Source: Fidelibacterota bacterium (GTDB lineage Bacteria; Fidelibacterota; UBA2242). Taken from it: a stretch of DNA of 45,516 nucleotides. Location: NCBI GenBank assembly GCA_016782645.1, contig JADHYC010000013.1:1-45516 (forward strand), read 5' to 3'. Shown piece by piece: positions 9,192 through 17,608 of the stretch. The translations under genes and the position numbers were made by a program. Each line of letters starts with the position of its first letter. The first letter of the stretch is position 1. The notes beneath the pieces are model-generated. The model had not been told where the DNA came from. It saw only the letters and a list, made by a program, of their open reading frames with translations, and ran no database searches.

Positions 9192-9869
9192 ATGAAGAAC
9201 TTAATGATAAAAAATATTCCAATGTTTGCTGACTTGAGAGATGATATCCTTGAAAAAATCTACAATTTGATGCAAAGGCGCGTCTATAAGCGCAACAATA
9301 TGATATTGATGGAAGAGGATTTTGGGGATACTTTATTTATATTGAATAGGGGGAGTGTAAAAATTACTCGACTGAGTGATGATGGTCGGGAAGTGATACT
9401 TTCTATTCTGGGTGAAGGTGACTTTTTCGGTGAAATGTCCATTTTTGATGGTGAAAGCCGTTCCGCAAATGTTGTTGCTCTTGAAGATTCGGAAGTATAT
9501 ATATTAAAACGTGGTGATTTTATTGATTTGCTCGAAAAACATCCCAAAATCGCTATTGCACTTTTGCAAGAATTAGCCACCCGTTTAAGAAAGTCCGACC
9601 AGCAGATAGAGGGACTTTCACTTAGTGATGCAGAAAATCGTATTGGTATGACAATATCAAGGCTTGCTGAAGAACTGGGAGTGATAAAGATGGGACAGGT
9701 TGTTATCCACAATCTTCCGTATCAGCAGGATATTGCCAATATGGCTGGAACTTCCCGGGAAACAGTTTCAAGAATGCTTACACTTTTACAGCGAAAGGGA
9801 TATATCCAGAAACGTGGACGAAAGCTCATTATTACAAATTATGATGAATTTGTAAAACAGTTCGGCTAA
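9192..9869 (+). CDS. Crp/Fnr-family transcriptional regulator
   Basis: This 225-residue regulator has a cyclic-nucleotide-binding-like beta-roll (about 10-125), a dimer helix (about 125-145) and a winged helix-turn-helix whose recognition region includes TSRETVSRMLTLLQRKG. The phosphate-binding segment reads FFGEMSIFDGESRSA, with G80, E81, R90 and S91 in the places of the cAMP-contacting residues of E. coli CRP, so a cyclic nucleotide ligand is plausible. It has no cysteine, which rules out an FNR-type iron-sulfur sensor. I chose ATG 9192 over the GTG two codons upstream at 9186. Its regulon cannot be told from here. Confidence 0.92.
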   Translation: MKNLMIKNIPMFADLRDDILEKIYNLMQRRVYKRNNMILMEEDFGDTLFILNRGSVKITRLSDDGREVILSILGEGDFFGEMSIFDGESRSANVVALEDSEVYILKRGDFIDLLEKHPKIAIALLQELATRLRKSDQQIEGLSLSDAENRIGMTISRLAEELGVIKMGQVVIHNLPYQQDIANMAGTSRETVSRMLTLLQRKGYIQKRGRKLIITNYDEFVKQFG

Positions 9870-10248
9870 TCATTCATATTATAAGACTGTAGTAAATAAA
9901 ATAAATACAGCAAAAATAGACAGGGTGCTGAGAATAAATTACAGTGAAGGCTAGTATTCTCTGGTGGTTGCTACGTTTCTGAGTTAATTAGAAAATTTTG
10001 TAACATTGATCTATTGAAAGATAATTTAACAAAATGAATTACACTGATAGGTAATTATCCAAATCCATTTGACGTCTTGAAATTTACTAATAGCATAGTC
10101 TATATTATATTTTCCTGCACAGATTGTTTTATTACACTCTCTAAACATATAAATTACAGGGGCAAATTTTGCTATTTGTATAATTTCTCAAATTTGTTAT
10201 GTTTAAACTGAACAATATCAAAAAGGTTAGTTAAAAACATTAAAATTA
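9870..10248. other. 379-base intergenic region upstream of tatC
   Basis: There is no convincing gene in any frame. It contains the odd palindrome GCAAA-T-TTTGC (10162-10172), a candidate Bacteroidota-type promoter just before tatC, and TTGACG at 10069 followed after 16 bases by TAGCAT, a weak sigma-70-like pair. It may hold regulatory sites for the neighbouring Crp/Fnr gene or tatC. Confidence 0.4.
10175..10205 (+). promoter_or_regulatory. Candidate Bacteroidota-type promoter for tatC
   Basis: TTTG at 10175-10178, a 19-base spacer, then TATGTTTA at 10198-10205, which differs from TAnnTTTG only in the last base. It would give a leader of about 35-40 bases before the tatC ATG. Confidence 0.4.
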
Positions 10249-11013
10249 ATGAAAGATAAATCGGAAAAAGCTTCTGAAATGGGATTCCTTGATCATCTCG
10301 AGGAGTTGAGATGGCGAATACTAAAGTCTTTGTTCAGTGTTGTGCTTTTTGCAATTTTATCATTTGTTTTTTCAGATTTCTTTATTGACTTGCTTATTAC
10401 TCCCTCAAAAAGTTTGAATCTAGATATGACAATCCAGGTGCTGAAGGTTCAGGGTATGTTGATGTTGAAATTATGGGTGGCTTTCGCAATGGGGGTTGTC
10501 TTTTCAATACCTGTAGTTGGGTATCAATTCTGGGCTTTTGTTACACCCGGACTTTACAAGAGTGAGAAAGGGTGGGCTCCGTGGCTCGTGATAAGTGTTA
10601 CAATATTTTTTCTTTTAGGTGCATTATTTGCTTATTTTGTAATTGTGCCGTTTGCCTTGAAATTTCTCATAGGACTTGGTGCCCCTGAAGTACATAAAAA
10701 CATTTCAATAAATTATTATGCAAAGTTCGTGATGCAGTTGATAATTGCAGCAGGTTTGATTTTTCAGATGCCGGTATTGTCCTTCATTCTTACAAAAATG
10801 GGGCTGATCACACCCGTGCTTTTAAAAAAATATTGGCGGTATGCGGTGATAGTTATTTTGGTTTTGGCAGCATTTATCACACCGCCTGATCCTGTCAGCA
10901 TGATAATGATGTGTATCCCATTGCTGTTTCTTTACGAATTCAGTGTTTTTGTTTCCAAACTTGCTTTAAAGTCTTCTGGGGAAAATCAGGAGGAAGAATC
11001 ACCGGCAGGATAG
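10249..11013 (+). CDS. tatC: Sec-independent protein translocase TatC
   Basis: TatC recognises twin-arginine signal peptides and forms the membrane core of the Tat translocon. The 254-residue protein begins with the conserved FLDHLEELRWRI (about 13-24), has six hydrophobic segments and carries the family segment FWAFVTPGLY. The acidic tail EENQEEE-like end is cytoplasmic. There is no clear Shine-Dalgarno sequence before the ATG. TatA and TatB are not encoded nearby, so they lie elsewhere. The repeat copy B follows the stop. Confidence 0.96.
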   Translation: MKDKSEKASEMGFLDHLEELRWRILKSLFSVVLFAILSFVFSDFFIDLLITPSKSLNLDMTIQVLKVQGMLMLKLWVAFAMGVVFSIPVVGYQFWAFVTPGLYKSEKGWAPWLVISVTIFFLLGALFAYFVIVPFALKFLIGLGAPEVHKNISINYYAKFVMQLIIAAGLIFQMPVLSFILTKMGLITPVLLKKYWRYAVIVILVLAAFITPPDPVSMIMMCIPLLFLYEFSVFVSKLALKSSGENQEEESPAG

Positions 11014-11030
11014 GCAAAACCCCATTTACA

Positions 11031-11139
11031 GGTTAAAACGATTTCTGTACAGCGAAGTTCTGCTTCGCAAATATAGTGAGGTCTTTAAAAAAAGATTTCC
11101 GAAGCGGAGCTTTCCCATCGGGATCTCTTCGAGGCGGGG
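11031..11139. repeat. Hairpin-forming dispersed intergenic repeat, copy B
   Basis: Homologous to 7782-7908. The arms 11057-11072 and 11095-11110 pair at 13 Watson-Crick and two wobble positions of 16, enclosing a 22-base loop. A competing perfect hairpin, GCGAAG-TTCTG-CTTCGC, lies at 11052-11068. It sits between tatC and the polyprenyl synthase gene. It could serve as a transcript end or processing signal, but no T run follows the stem. Confidence 0.7.
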
Positions 11140-11185
11140 TACAAACAGAATCTATCTGAGGGATTACTAGGATAGTTCTTCAATA

Positions 11186-11217
11186 ATTGTAGTTCTTCCG
11201 TTAGTGAGTTAAATTTT
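11186..11217 (+). promoter_or_regulatory. Possible promoter of the polyprenyl synthase gene
   Basis: ATTG (11186-11189), a 20-base spacer and TAAATTTT (11210-11217) resemble TTTG/TAnnTTTG with one mismatch in each element. If used, transcription would start within a few bases of the ATG at 11228, which fits the absence of a ribosome-binding site there. The evidence is weak. Confidence 0.25.
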
Positions 11218-11227
11218 ACCGATTAAT

Positions 11228-12208
11228 ATGATTAAACCCACTCTCAAGAAGTTAAAAGAACCGGTAAAAAAGGAGATGGAACTCTTCCAGCAAGAGTTTG
11301 AAAAAGGTATTCGCTCAGATGTTTCATTAATAAATACAATTACGCAATATATTTTATCTCAGAAGAGTAAAAAAATCCGCCCTGTTCTTTTAATGTTATG
11401 TGCAAAACTTTGCGGGGAACCTAACGAACTTTCTTACATTTCAGCGAGTTTGGTGGAAATCCTTCATACAGCGACACTTGTTCACGATGATATAGTTGAC
11501 GAAGCAGAAACTCGCAGGGGCTTACCTTCAGTCAAAGCCATCTGGAAAAATAAAGTAGCTGTTTTGTTTGGTGACTATTTGTTCAGTAAATCTTTAGATG
11601 GTATGATAAAACTGAGGAACTTTGATGCACTGGAATTACTGTCAAAAACATCCGAGTTGCTGAGTTCGGGCGAGATACTTCAAATTGAGAAAAGCTTTTC
11701 AGACGGAATGAGCGAAGAGATTTATTATAAAATGATCTGGGCGAAAACGGCTTCCCTGTTTGCAACTGGTTGTAAATTGGGAGCAATCACCGTTAATGCA
11801 GCCCCAGAATTTTGCGATTCTCTTTATCAGTATGGTAAGTATTTAGGCATGGCTTTTCAGATAAGGGATGATCTTTTTGACTATAATGGTTCACATTCTA
11901 GTATTGGAAAGCCAATAGGAAGAGATATAAAGGAAAATATGATAACACTTCCGCTAATTTATACGTTAAATACTCTTCCTCGTTCAGATAGCAGGAAATT
12001 GAAAAAAGATCTTAAAGAGAGACACTCAAAAAAGGAAGTTGAAGAGATAAATGCTTTAGTAAAAGAGACCGGAGGTGTTGATTACGCATTGAATAAATTG
12101 CATGAATTATCCAGATCGGCTGTTGATCAGCTCTCTGTTTTCCCGGATTCCGTAATAAAACAGTCTTTGATTGGTTTCACAGTTTATAATGAAAAAAGAT
12201 CGAATTGA
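11228..12208 (+). CDS. Long-chain polyprenyl diphosphate synthase
   Basis: A trans-prenyltransferase of 326 residues that condenses isopentenyl diphosphate onto allylic diphosphates, probably for the quinone side chain. Both aspartate-rich motifs are present: HDDIVDEAETRRG with D87, D88 and D91, and RDDLFD with D214, D215 and D218. The N-terminal KSKKIRPVLLML substrate-binding segment is also typical. Chain length cannot be assigned with confidence. Its stop overlaps the TTG start of the next gene (TTGA), so it leads a tightly coupled run of genes up to the ABC ATPases. Confidence 0.92.
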   Translation: MIKPTLKKLKEPVKKEMELFQQEFEKGIRSDVSLINTITQYILSQKSKKIRPVLLMLCAKLCGEPNELSYISASLVEILHTATLVHDDIVDEAETRRGLPSVKAIWKNKVAVLFGDYLFSKSLDGMIKLRNFDALELLSKTSELLSSGEILQIEKSFSDGMSEEIYYKMIWAKTASLFATGCKLGAITVNAAPEFCDSLYQYGKYLGMAFQIRDDLFDYNGSHSSIGKPIGRDIKENMITLPLIYTLNTLPRSDSRKLKKDLKERHSKKEVEEINALVKETGGVDYALNKLHELSRSAVDQLSVFPDSVIKQSLIGFTVYNEKRSN

Positions 12209-13245
12209 AGCTTAAAAAAGAGCCAAAGAAAATATTAGTTATTCGTCTGAGTTCCCTGGGTGATATTGTAGTATTAACTCCGATTTTCAAAAGTCTGAAG
12301 GTAAGATTCCCGGAGGCACAAATAGATTTCTTAGTCAAAAAAGAGTTTAAAAGCATTGTGATAAGGAATCCCTATTTATCGAACATAATGACGTTTGATA
12401 CAAATGAGGGATTACAGGGATGGAATAAACTATGCAGATCATTGTCTGGTGAGAATTATGATCTTTTTATTGATATGCATAATAATTTCCGAAGCTGGAT
12501 ATTGAATTTATTTTTGATCAAGGTACCAAGGTTAAGATATTATAAACCCAGACTGTTAAGATTTTTACTTTTCTATTTTTTTATCAACTTTTTCCCTAAA
12601 TCCTTTTCACTGCTTGGAGAATATTTTAAAGTATTAAAACCGCTTGGTATAGATTCACCGGATTCAAAACCGGAGATTTTCTTGCCGGATTTAGCTTTAG
12701 AAAAGGCAAAATCCATTCTGGAAAATAAAGGTGTTGAGAGTCCATTTGTTACAATTTTACCTATTGCAGCGTGGTCTAATAAAAGGTATCCTTTGATGGA
12801 ATATGAGGAGCTTGCAAAAAGAATCAATAATGAACTTAATATGACAGTTGTTTGGTTGGGTGGGAAAAAGGATTCCTATCTGAATGACCTGAAATATCTT
12901 GAACAGGGGAAAAGTGTTGAAGTAATTGGTGAGACAGATTTAGAAGAATCGCTGGGAATATTATGCCAGAGTTTTTTAGTAGTTGGGAATGATACGGGTC
13001 TTACTTATTCAGCGGAAGCGCTCGGGATTCCTGTGGTTTTGATTTTAGGTCCCACTTCACGTGAAACGGGTGCCGATCATTATTATGAGAATAGTGTTAC
13101 TTTGCAGAAAGATATATGGTGCCGCCCCTGTTCTCAAAAAGGTGACAGAAAGTGCTATCGAAAAAAGCAATATTGTATGGAAGGAATTTCAAGTGATGAA
13201 ATTTTTAAGGCTGTCTGGAAGATTATAGAAAGAGAGAACCAGTGA
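12205..13245 (+). CDS. Heptosyltransferase-like glycosyltransferase, family 9
   Basis: The 346-residue GT-B protein matches the ADP-heptose:LPS heptosyltransferase family (GT9). It begins ILVIRLSSLGDIVVLTPI, the family's N-terminal motif, and has the donor-site region VGNDTGLTYSAEALGIPVVLILGPT with a following ETGADHYY. A cysteine-containing segment near the end (WCRPCSQKG, then CYRKKQYC) is common in this family. It probably adds a sugar to the LPS inner core at the cytoplasmic face, in keeping with waaA next door. The TTG start overlaps the upstream stop and its own stop overlaps the waaA start. Confidence 0.9.
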   Translation: MKLKKEPKKILVIRLSSLGDIVVLTPIFKSLKVRFPEAQIDFLVKKEFKSIVIRNPYLSNIMTFDTNEGLQGWNKLCRSLSGENYDLFIDMHNNFRSWILNLFLIKVPRLRYYKPRLLRFLLFYFFINFFPKSFSLLGEYFKVLKPLGIDSPDSKPEIFLPDLALEKAKSILENKGVESPFVTILPIAAWSNKRYPLMEYEELAKRINNELNMTVVWLGGKKDSYLNDLKYLEQGKSVEVIGETDLEESLGILCQSFLVVGNDTGLTYSAEALGIPVVLILGPTSRETGADHYYENSVTLQKDIWCRPCSQKGDRKCYRKKQYCMEGISSDEIFKAVWKIIERENQ

Positions 13246-14522
13246 CATTTTTCTGGATAATTCTGTATAACGCAATGTTCGTCCCAATTGCCTTTATATT
13301 GGTTCATCTAATTGCCTTATTTGATGAGAAAGTTAAGCGTGGGCTTTCCGGGCGGCGCTTGAGCTGGGTAAATTTAAGGAAATTCCGTGAGAAATATCCC
13401 AATAAGGAATTATTCCTCATTCATTCAGCGTCTTTGGGTGAATTTGAGCAGGCTAAACCTGTTATTCGTGGATTAAAAGCTTTACGTCCCGATATTCTAA
13501 TAGTTGTAAGTTTCACTTCCCCGAGTGGCTACGAAAATGCGATTCGAATACCGGAAGTAGATCTTTTCATATATTTGCCAATTGATACTTTTTTAAGGAT
13601 AAGGCGTTTTATTCAAAAACTCAAACCTCAAAAGATAATATTTGTCACGTATGAGCTGTGGCCCAACCTGATTGCTAATGCAAAGCGACATCATGTACTT
13701 ACATATCTAATGTCTGCAAGAATCAAAAAGAATAGTTCAAAATGGATGCCGATTGTAAGAAATCTCTTCCGATCACTCTATCGAATGTTGGATTATATAT
13801 ATGCAATTTCAGAGGAGGATAGACTTTCTGTTAAGAATTTAACTGGAAGTGTTAATATTAAAGTTTTAACTCTTGGTGATACTCGTTATGATCAGGTAAT
13901 TCAGCGTGCTCATGAAAGAATACACTTAACTATACCGATACTATTCAATGAGGGTTTTGTATTTATTGGAGGAAGTATTTGGCCTCAGGATGCTCGGCAT
14001 TTACTCCCGGCTCTTTTTAAATCTATGGAACGGTTTGAATCGTTTAAAGTCATAATAGCTCCTCATGAACCAAATGAATATGCACTTGAAATGCTTGAAG
14101 ATGATTTCCAGCAAGAAGGTTTTTCAACTCTTCGTTTATCCAAATTTAAAACTCCCATTTCTGATATCAGGGTTATTTTGATTGATAAGGTTGGTATTCT
14201 GGCTGAATTCTATCACCAGGCAGATTTGGCGTTTATAGGCGGTAGTTTTCGTGGTTCTATTCATAACGTTATGGAACCTGCTGTGGCTGGATTACCTGTA
14301 TTATTTGGACCGACCTATCATAATTCACGAGAAGCAGAAATATTGATAAAAGAGGGCGGCGGTTGGTGTTGCGAAGATGAAAATTGCTTTTATAAGAGGA
14401 TCAAATCCCTTATAAAGAATCCTGAATTGTATAAAAGGGCATCTTTTTCATCGCGACAGGTTATTATGAAAAATTTGGGTGCTTCTGCCCGTACTGTCAA
14501 AGAAATTTTGGAGTCTGAGTGA
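13242..14522 (+). CDS. waaA: 3-deoxy-D-manno-octulosonic acid (Kdo) transferase
   Basis: WaaA (KdtA) transfers Kdo from CMP-Kdo to the lipid A precursor at the inner membrane. The 426-residue protein has an N-terminal membrane anchor (about 1-24), a GLSGRR basic patch, the acceptor motif HSASLGEFEQAKP, and the C-terminal donor region with GGSF and PAVAGLPVLFGPTYHNSREAEIL. Length and domain order are normal. GTGA overlaps join it to genes on both sides. Whether it adds one or two Kdo residues cannot be told. Confidence 0.93.
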   Translation: MTFFWIILYNAMFVPIAFILVHLIALFDEKVKRGLSGRRLSWVNLRKFREKYPNKELFLIHSASLGEFEQAKPVIRGLKALRPDILIVVSFTSPSGYENAIRIPEVDLFIYLPIDTFLRIRRFIQKLKPQKIIFVTYELWPNLIANAKRHHVLTYLMSARIKKNSSKWMPIVRNLFRSLYRMLDYIYAISEEDRLSVKNLTGSVNIKVLTLGDTRYDQVIQRAHERIHLTIPILFNEGFVFIGGSIWPQDARHLLPALFKSMERFESFKVIIAPHEPNEYALEMLEDDFQQEGFSTLRLSKFKTPISDIRVILIDKVGILAEFYHQADLAFIGGSFRGSIHNVMEPAVAGLPVLFGPTYHNSREAEILIKEGGGWCCEDENCFYKRIKSLIKNPELYKRASFSSRQVIMKNLGASARTVKEILESE

Positions 14523-15214
14523 GTATAAAACTGCTTGATGTAAGTTTCGGATATGATTCATATACACATCTTTTTTACCATTTGAATCTTACCATTCCTA
14601 TGTGTTGTTGGGTGACTATTATCGGTGACTGCGGTTCAGGAAAAACTACATTAGCAAAGCTAATAGCAGGCATATTGACTCCTGTCTCGGGAGATATTAT
14701 TTTTTCTTGGGGCGATGGAAATTCTCAAAAGCCTGAATTTGGGTATCTTTTTCAAAATCCTGATGATCAATTTGTTCATTTCAATATAGAAAGGGAAGTG
14801 GCTTTTAGTCTTGAAAATGTAGGAATAGCAAGAGATGAGATGTTCCCGAGAGTTGAAGAATCTCTTAAGAATGCAAACTTATGGAATCGTCGAAATGATT
14901 CACCTAATAACCTTTCTGGTGGAGAGAAACAAAGGCTTGCTCTGGCGGGTATGTTAATTACAGAACCAAAAGTTCTTATATTGGATGAGCCAACTTCGTT
15001 TCTGGACATTATTGCACAGGCAGAATTGTACAAAGTAACTAAAGCGCTCTTAGATGAGAAAGTAAGTATTATCTGGATCACACAGGAACCAAATGAGATA
15101 AATATGTCTGATTATGTAGTTAAACTGGAGAGAGGTAAAGTATCTCATTGTGGCAAAAGCGCCGATTATGTCCGAAGATATTTTCCGAGGAGAAATTCGA
15201 AATTTGAGAAGTGA
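14519..15214 (+). CDS. ECF-type ABC transporter ATP-binding protein (first of pair)
   Basis: This 231-residue ATPase resembles the EcfA subunits that power vitamin and metal uptake. It has a Walker A (GDCGSGKTT, about 39-47), the Q-loop with FQNPDDQ typical of EcfA/CbiO proteins, the signature NLSGGEKQR and Walker B LILDEPTS. At the switch position, where a histidine is usual, the sequence reads WITQEPNE, giving Q189. This could make its site poorly hydrolytic in a dimer with the next protein. No EcfT or S component gene lies beside it. Confidence 0.88.
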   Translation: MSIKLLDVSFGYDSYTHLFYHLNLTIPMCCWVTIIGDCGSGKTTLAKLIAGILTPVSGDIIFSWGDGNSQKPEFGYLFQNPDDQFVHFNIEREVAFSLENVGIARDEMFPRVEESLKNANLWNRRNDSPNNLSGGEKQRLALAGMLITEPKVLILDEPTSFLDIIAQAELYKVTKALLDEKVSIIWITQEPNEINMSDYVVKLERGKVSHCGKSADYVRRYFPRRNSKFEK

Positions 15215-15993
15215 TGAGTTCTAAACTTTTATTATCTATAAAAAAAATATACCATAAATATCCCAATAATGAGGATTTTCGATTAGATATGCAGGAAATG
15301 TTTTATACTTTCGATCAATCACTTGGTATTTATGGTTTGTCCGGTTCAGGAAAAAGTACATTTGGTAAAATTATTGCTGGTTTATTGGTGCCTTTGATAG
15401 GTGAAATTGAATTAAGATGTTTAGAGAAAGAAAATTGTGAGCACAAAAAAACCCCCGATGTTATGTACTCTACTCAATTTCCGGAAAAGATATTTTTGGG
15501 ATCTAAGGTCAAGGATACTGTCGAATTAATATTATCTAAAAATCCGAATCTCAAAGGGATGAAGCTAAATCTTATAAATTTCTTGAGTAAATTTTCTGTT
15601 GATTATGTAAATATTGAGCATAAAAGTGGATATGAATTGAGTGGTGGCGAACTGAGGAGATTTGCGCTTTCACTCAGCATGGCATGTTCGCCAGATTTAT
15701 TAATCCTTGATGAACCTACAATAGGTTTCGGTGGAAAAGGAAAACAGCAATTGCGTAATATTTCTAAGGAGTTTAAAAAAGAACATGCTTTAATTGTTGT
15801 TTCCCATGATTTCAGGCTTATTGAGAATATTTGCGATTATTTATGGGTTTTGGATAAGGGAAAAATTGTCTTCAATGGGAATTTTGCTGAACTTGAGCGT
15901 GACTTTTATCAAAAAAATAGTGGTTACTTGAGCGGTGATATGATGTTAGAAAAAGAGGTTGTTGAAAAGAAATCTGAAATATGGGAAGTTTAA
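15211..15993 (+). CDS. ECF-type ABC transporter ATP-binding protein (second of pair)
   Basis: This 260-residue ATPase is encoded with a GTGA overlap after the first and probably pairs with it. It has Walker A GLSGSGKST, the signature ELSGGELRR, Walker B LLILDEPT and an intact H-loop VVSHD. The region after the Q-loop is divergent (STQFPEKIFLG). The start may be GTG 15211 or ATG 15214. With no membrane component in the window, the substrate is unknown. Position directly before the phosphatidyltransferase-FtsY gene suggests co-transcription. Confidence 0.88.
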   Translation: MMSSKLLLSIKKIYHKYPNNEDFRLDMQEMFYTFDQSLGIYGLSGSGKSTFGKIIAGLLVPLIGEIELRCLEKENCEHKKTPDVMYSTQFPEKIFLGSKVKDTVELILSKNPNLKGMKLNLINFLSKFSVDYVNIEHKSGYELSGGELRRFALSLSMACSPDLLILDEPTIGFGGKGKQQLRNISKEFKKEHALIVVSHDFRLIENICDYLWVLDKGKIVFNGNFAELERDFYQKNSGYLSGDMMLEKEVVEKKSEIWEV

Positions 15994-16015
15994 AAGAAAT
16001 GTCTGAGGAGTATTA

Positions 16016-17497
16016 GTGAGAATTAAGGTTAAGCAAAAAATTGAAGAGATACATTCAGATAAAATTGTAACAATTTCAAATTTTATCTCCATTGTAAGAG
16101 CAGTTTTGACCATACCTATAATATATTTCCTAAAAGAGGGACGAGGAAATATCGCTTTAATATTTATCCTTATCGCTATCGTTTCAGATATGCTTGATGG
16201 ATGGTTAGCTCGTATAAGCAATGAAATTACTGACGTTGGTAAAATGTTAGACCCTTTTGCTGATAAGATAGTCATTTTTGGTGTTATGCTATATCTTTTT
16301 CTCGCTGATTTAGTGCCTGGTTATTATTTCACATTCCTTCTGATTCGAGATACCTCTATATCAATACTTGGTGTATATATGCTCAACAATTGCAGGGTAA
16401 CTCCACAGGCAAATAAGATGGGGAAAGTTTCGATCATTTTCACGTCAGCTGCTATTTTGTCTTTTATTTATTCTGATAAATTCGGACAATGGAAAAACCC
16501 ATTAATGTGGGTATCAATTATATTTATGTCAATATCCTGGGTTCAGTATTGCCAGACATATATTCATCAAATAATACTTGGGAGAAAGGAAATAAAGAGC
16601 TTAAGGAAATCAAAATTAAGGACTGGTCTAATAAAAACAGAGCATAGTATTGCCTCTCGACTTCCTTTGCTTGGGAAATTCACTAGTATAGATAAAAATG
16701 TTCTTAGTGATGTTGAAGAAACTCTTTTAACCGCGGATATAGGAGTAGAACTAACTGAAATGCTTATTGACAGACTTAAAACGGTAAAGAGGGTAGAATC
16801 TGTAAAGCTAGAGGATATTTTAAAAAATGAAATAAAGTCTCTTATCAATGAAGAAAATGTTGAATTTGGCTTAAATTTTAAACCCCATGTTGTATTATTT
16901 GTTGGTGTAAATGGTACGGGAAAAACAACTACAATAGGAAAATTATCGTGGAAATATGCTCAAGAAGGAAAGAAAATTTTAGCAGTAGTAGCAGATACGT
17001 TTCGGGCAGCGGCTTATAACCAATTAGAGATATGGAGTAAACGAGCAGGTGTTGAGTTTATGGGAAATCCTCAGGGTAAGGACCCGTCAGCTGTAGTATT
17101 CGATGCAATGAAATCTGCAATTGCTCGTGGAACTGATGTTGTATTAATTGATACAGCCGGACGCCTGCATACTAAATTTAACTTGATGCAAGAGCTTTCA
17201 AAGATTAAGAGAGTTATCGGCAAAGTTTTACCTGGTTCTCCTCATGATATTTGGCTTATTATTGATGCAACGACCGGGCAGAATGGAGTTGTCCAGGCTC
17301 AGAAATTCCTGAAGGATGTTGGAGTTACCGGGATTATATTGACAAAACTTGATGGGACCGCCAAAGGGGGAATTGTTCTTTCCATTCATCATAAATTGAA
17401 TATACCAATCCGCTATCTTGGGGTGGGAGAGAAAATAGAGGATCTTGTTGAGTTTGACCCAGACTCTTTTGTTGAGGCATTGCTGAGTAGTAAATAG
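16016..17497 (+). CDS. ftsY: Natural fusion: CDP-alcohol phosphatidyltransferase and SRP receptor FtsY
   Basis: One uninterrupted 493-codon frame carries two complete domains. Residues 1 to about 190 are a membrane CDP-alcohol phosphatidyltransferase (PgsA-like) with several hydrophobic helices and a perfect catalytic motif: D58, D61, G62, A65, R66, G75, D79 and D83. Residues about 200-493 are an FtsY NG domain: N-domain helices, P-loop G297-VNGTGKT, DTFRAAA, D379-TAGR and T443-KLDG. The start is firm: GAGGAG stands five bases before GTG 16016. The linker shows no stop and no plausible internal start with a ribosome-binding site. FtsY docks SRP-ribosome complexes at the membrane and is stimulated by anionic lipids; PgsA makes the phosphatidylglycerol phosphate precursor. 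The acidic A domain of ordinary FtsY is thus replaced by an integral enzyme. Confidence 0.93.
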   Translation: MRIKVKQKIEEIHSDKIVTISNFISIVRAVLTIPIIYFLKEGRGNIALIFILIAIVSDMLDGWLARISNEITDVGKMLDPFADKIVIFGVMLYLFLADLVPGYYFTFLLIRDTSISILGVYMLNNCRVTPQANKMGKVSIIFTSAAILSFIYSDKFGQWKNPLMWVSIIFMSISWVQYCQTYIHQIILGRKEIKSLRKSKLRTGLIKTEHSIASRLPLLGKFTSIDKNVLSDVEETLLTADIGVELTEMLIDRLKTVKRVESVKLEDILKNEIKSLINEENVEFGLNFKPHVVLFVGVNGTGKTTTIGKLSWKYAQEGKKILAVVADTFRAAAYNQLEIWSKRAGVEFMGNPQGKDPSAVVFDAMKSAIARGTDVVLIDTAGRLHTKFNLMQELSKIKRVIGKVLPGSPHDIWLIIDATTGQNGVVQAQKFLKDVGVTGIILTKLDGTAKGGIVLSIHHKLNIPIRYLGVGEKIEDLVEFDPDSFVEALLSSK

Positions 17498-17566
17498 TTA
17501 TTGAAGGCAAAGTTCGCTACCTAGAATATAGATTATACAGATTGAACAGAAATGTATAGATGAAAA

Positions 17567-17574
17567 TAATTTTG
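17567..17574 (+). promoter_or_regulatory. Candidate Bacteroidota-type -7 element before rimO
   Basis: TAATTTTG matches TAnnTTTG exactly, about 35 bases before the rimO start. The best upstream partner is ATTG at 17541-17544 with a 22-base spacer, slightly longer than usual. It lies in the 111-base gap between the ftsY fusion and rimO, so rimO may have its own transcript. Confidence 0.4.
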
Positions 17575-17608
17575 TGTTCTTGGCAGTTTTGCAATAGTAG
17601 AAATAATA

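Noticed and set aside
7782..11139. Insertion-sequence or composite transposon reading of the repeat pair
   Set aside because: The repeats are about 110-130 bases, imperfect, in the same orientation, and no transposase lies between them; the enclosed genes are ordinary.
16560..16640. Possibility that the phosphatidyltransferase and FtsY are two genes joined by a lost stop or frameshift
   Set aside because: The frame is continuous, both domains are complete in the same phase, and no start codon with a ribosome-binding site lies in the linker. A raw-read check is still the decisive test.
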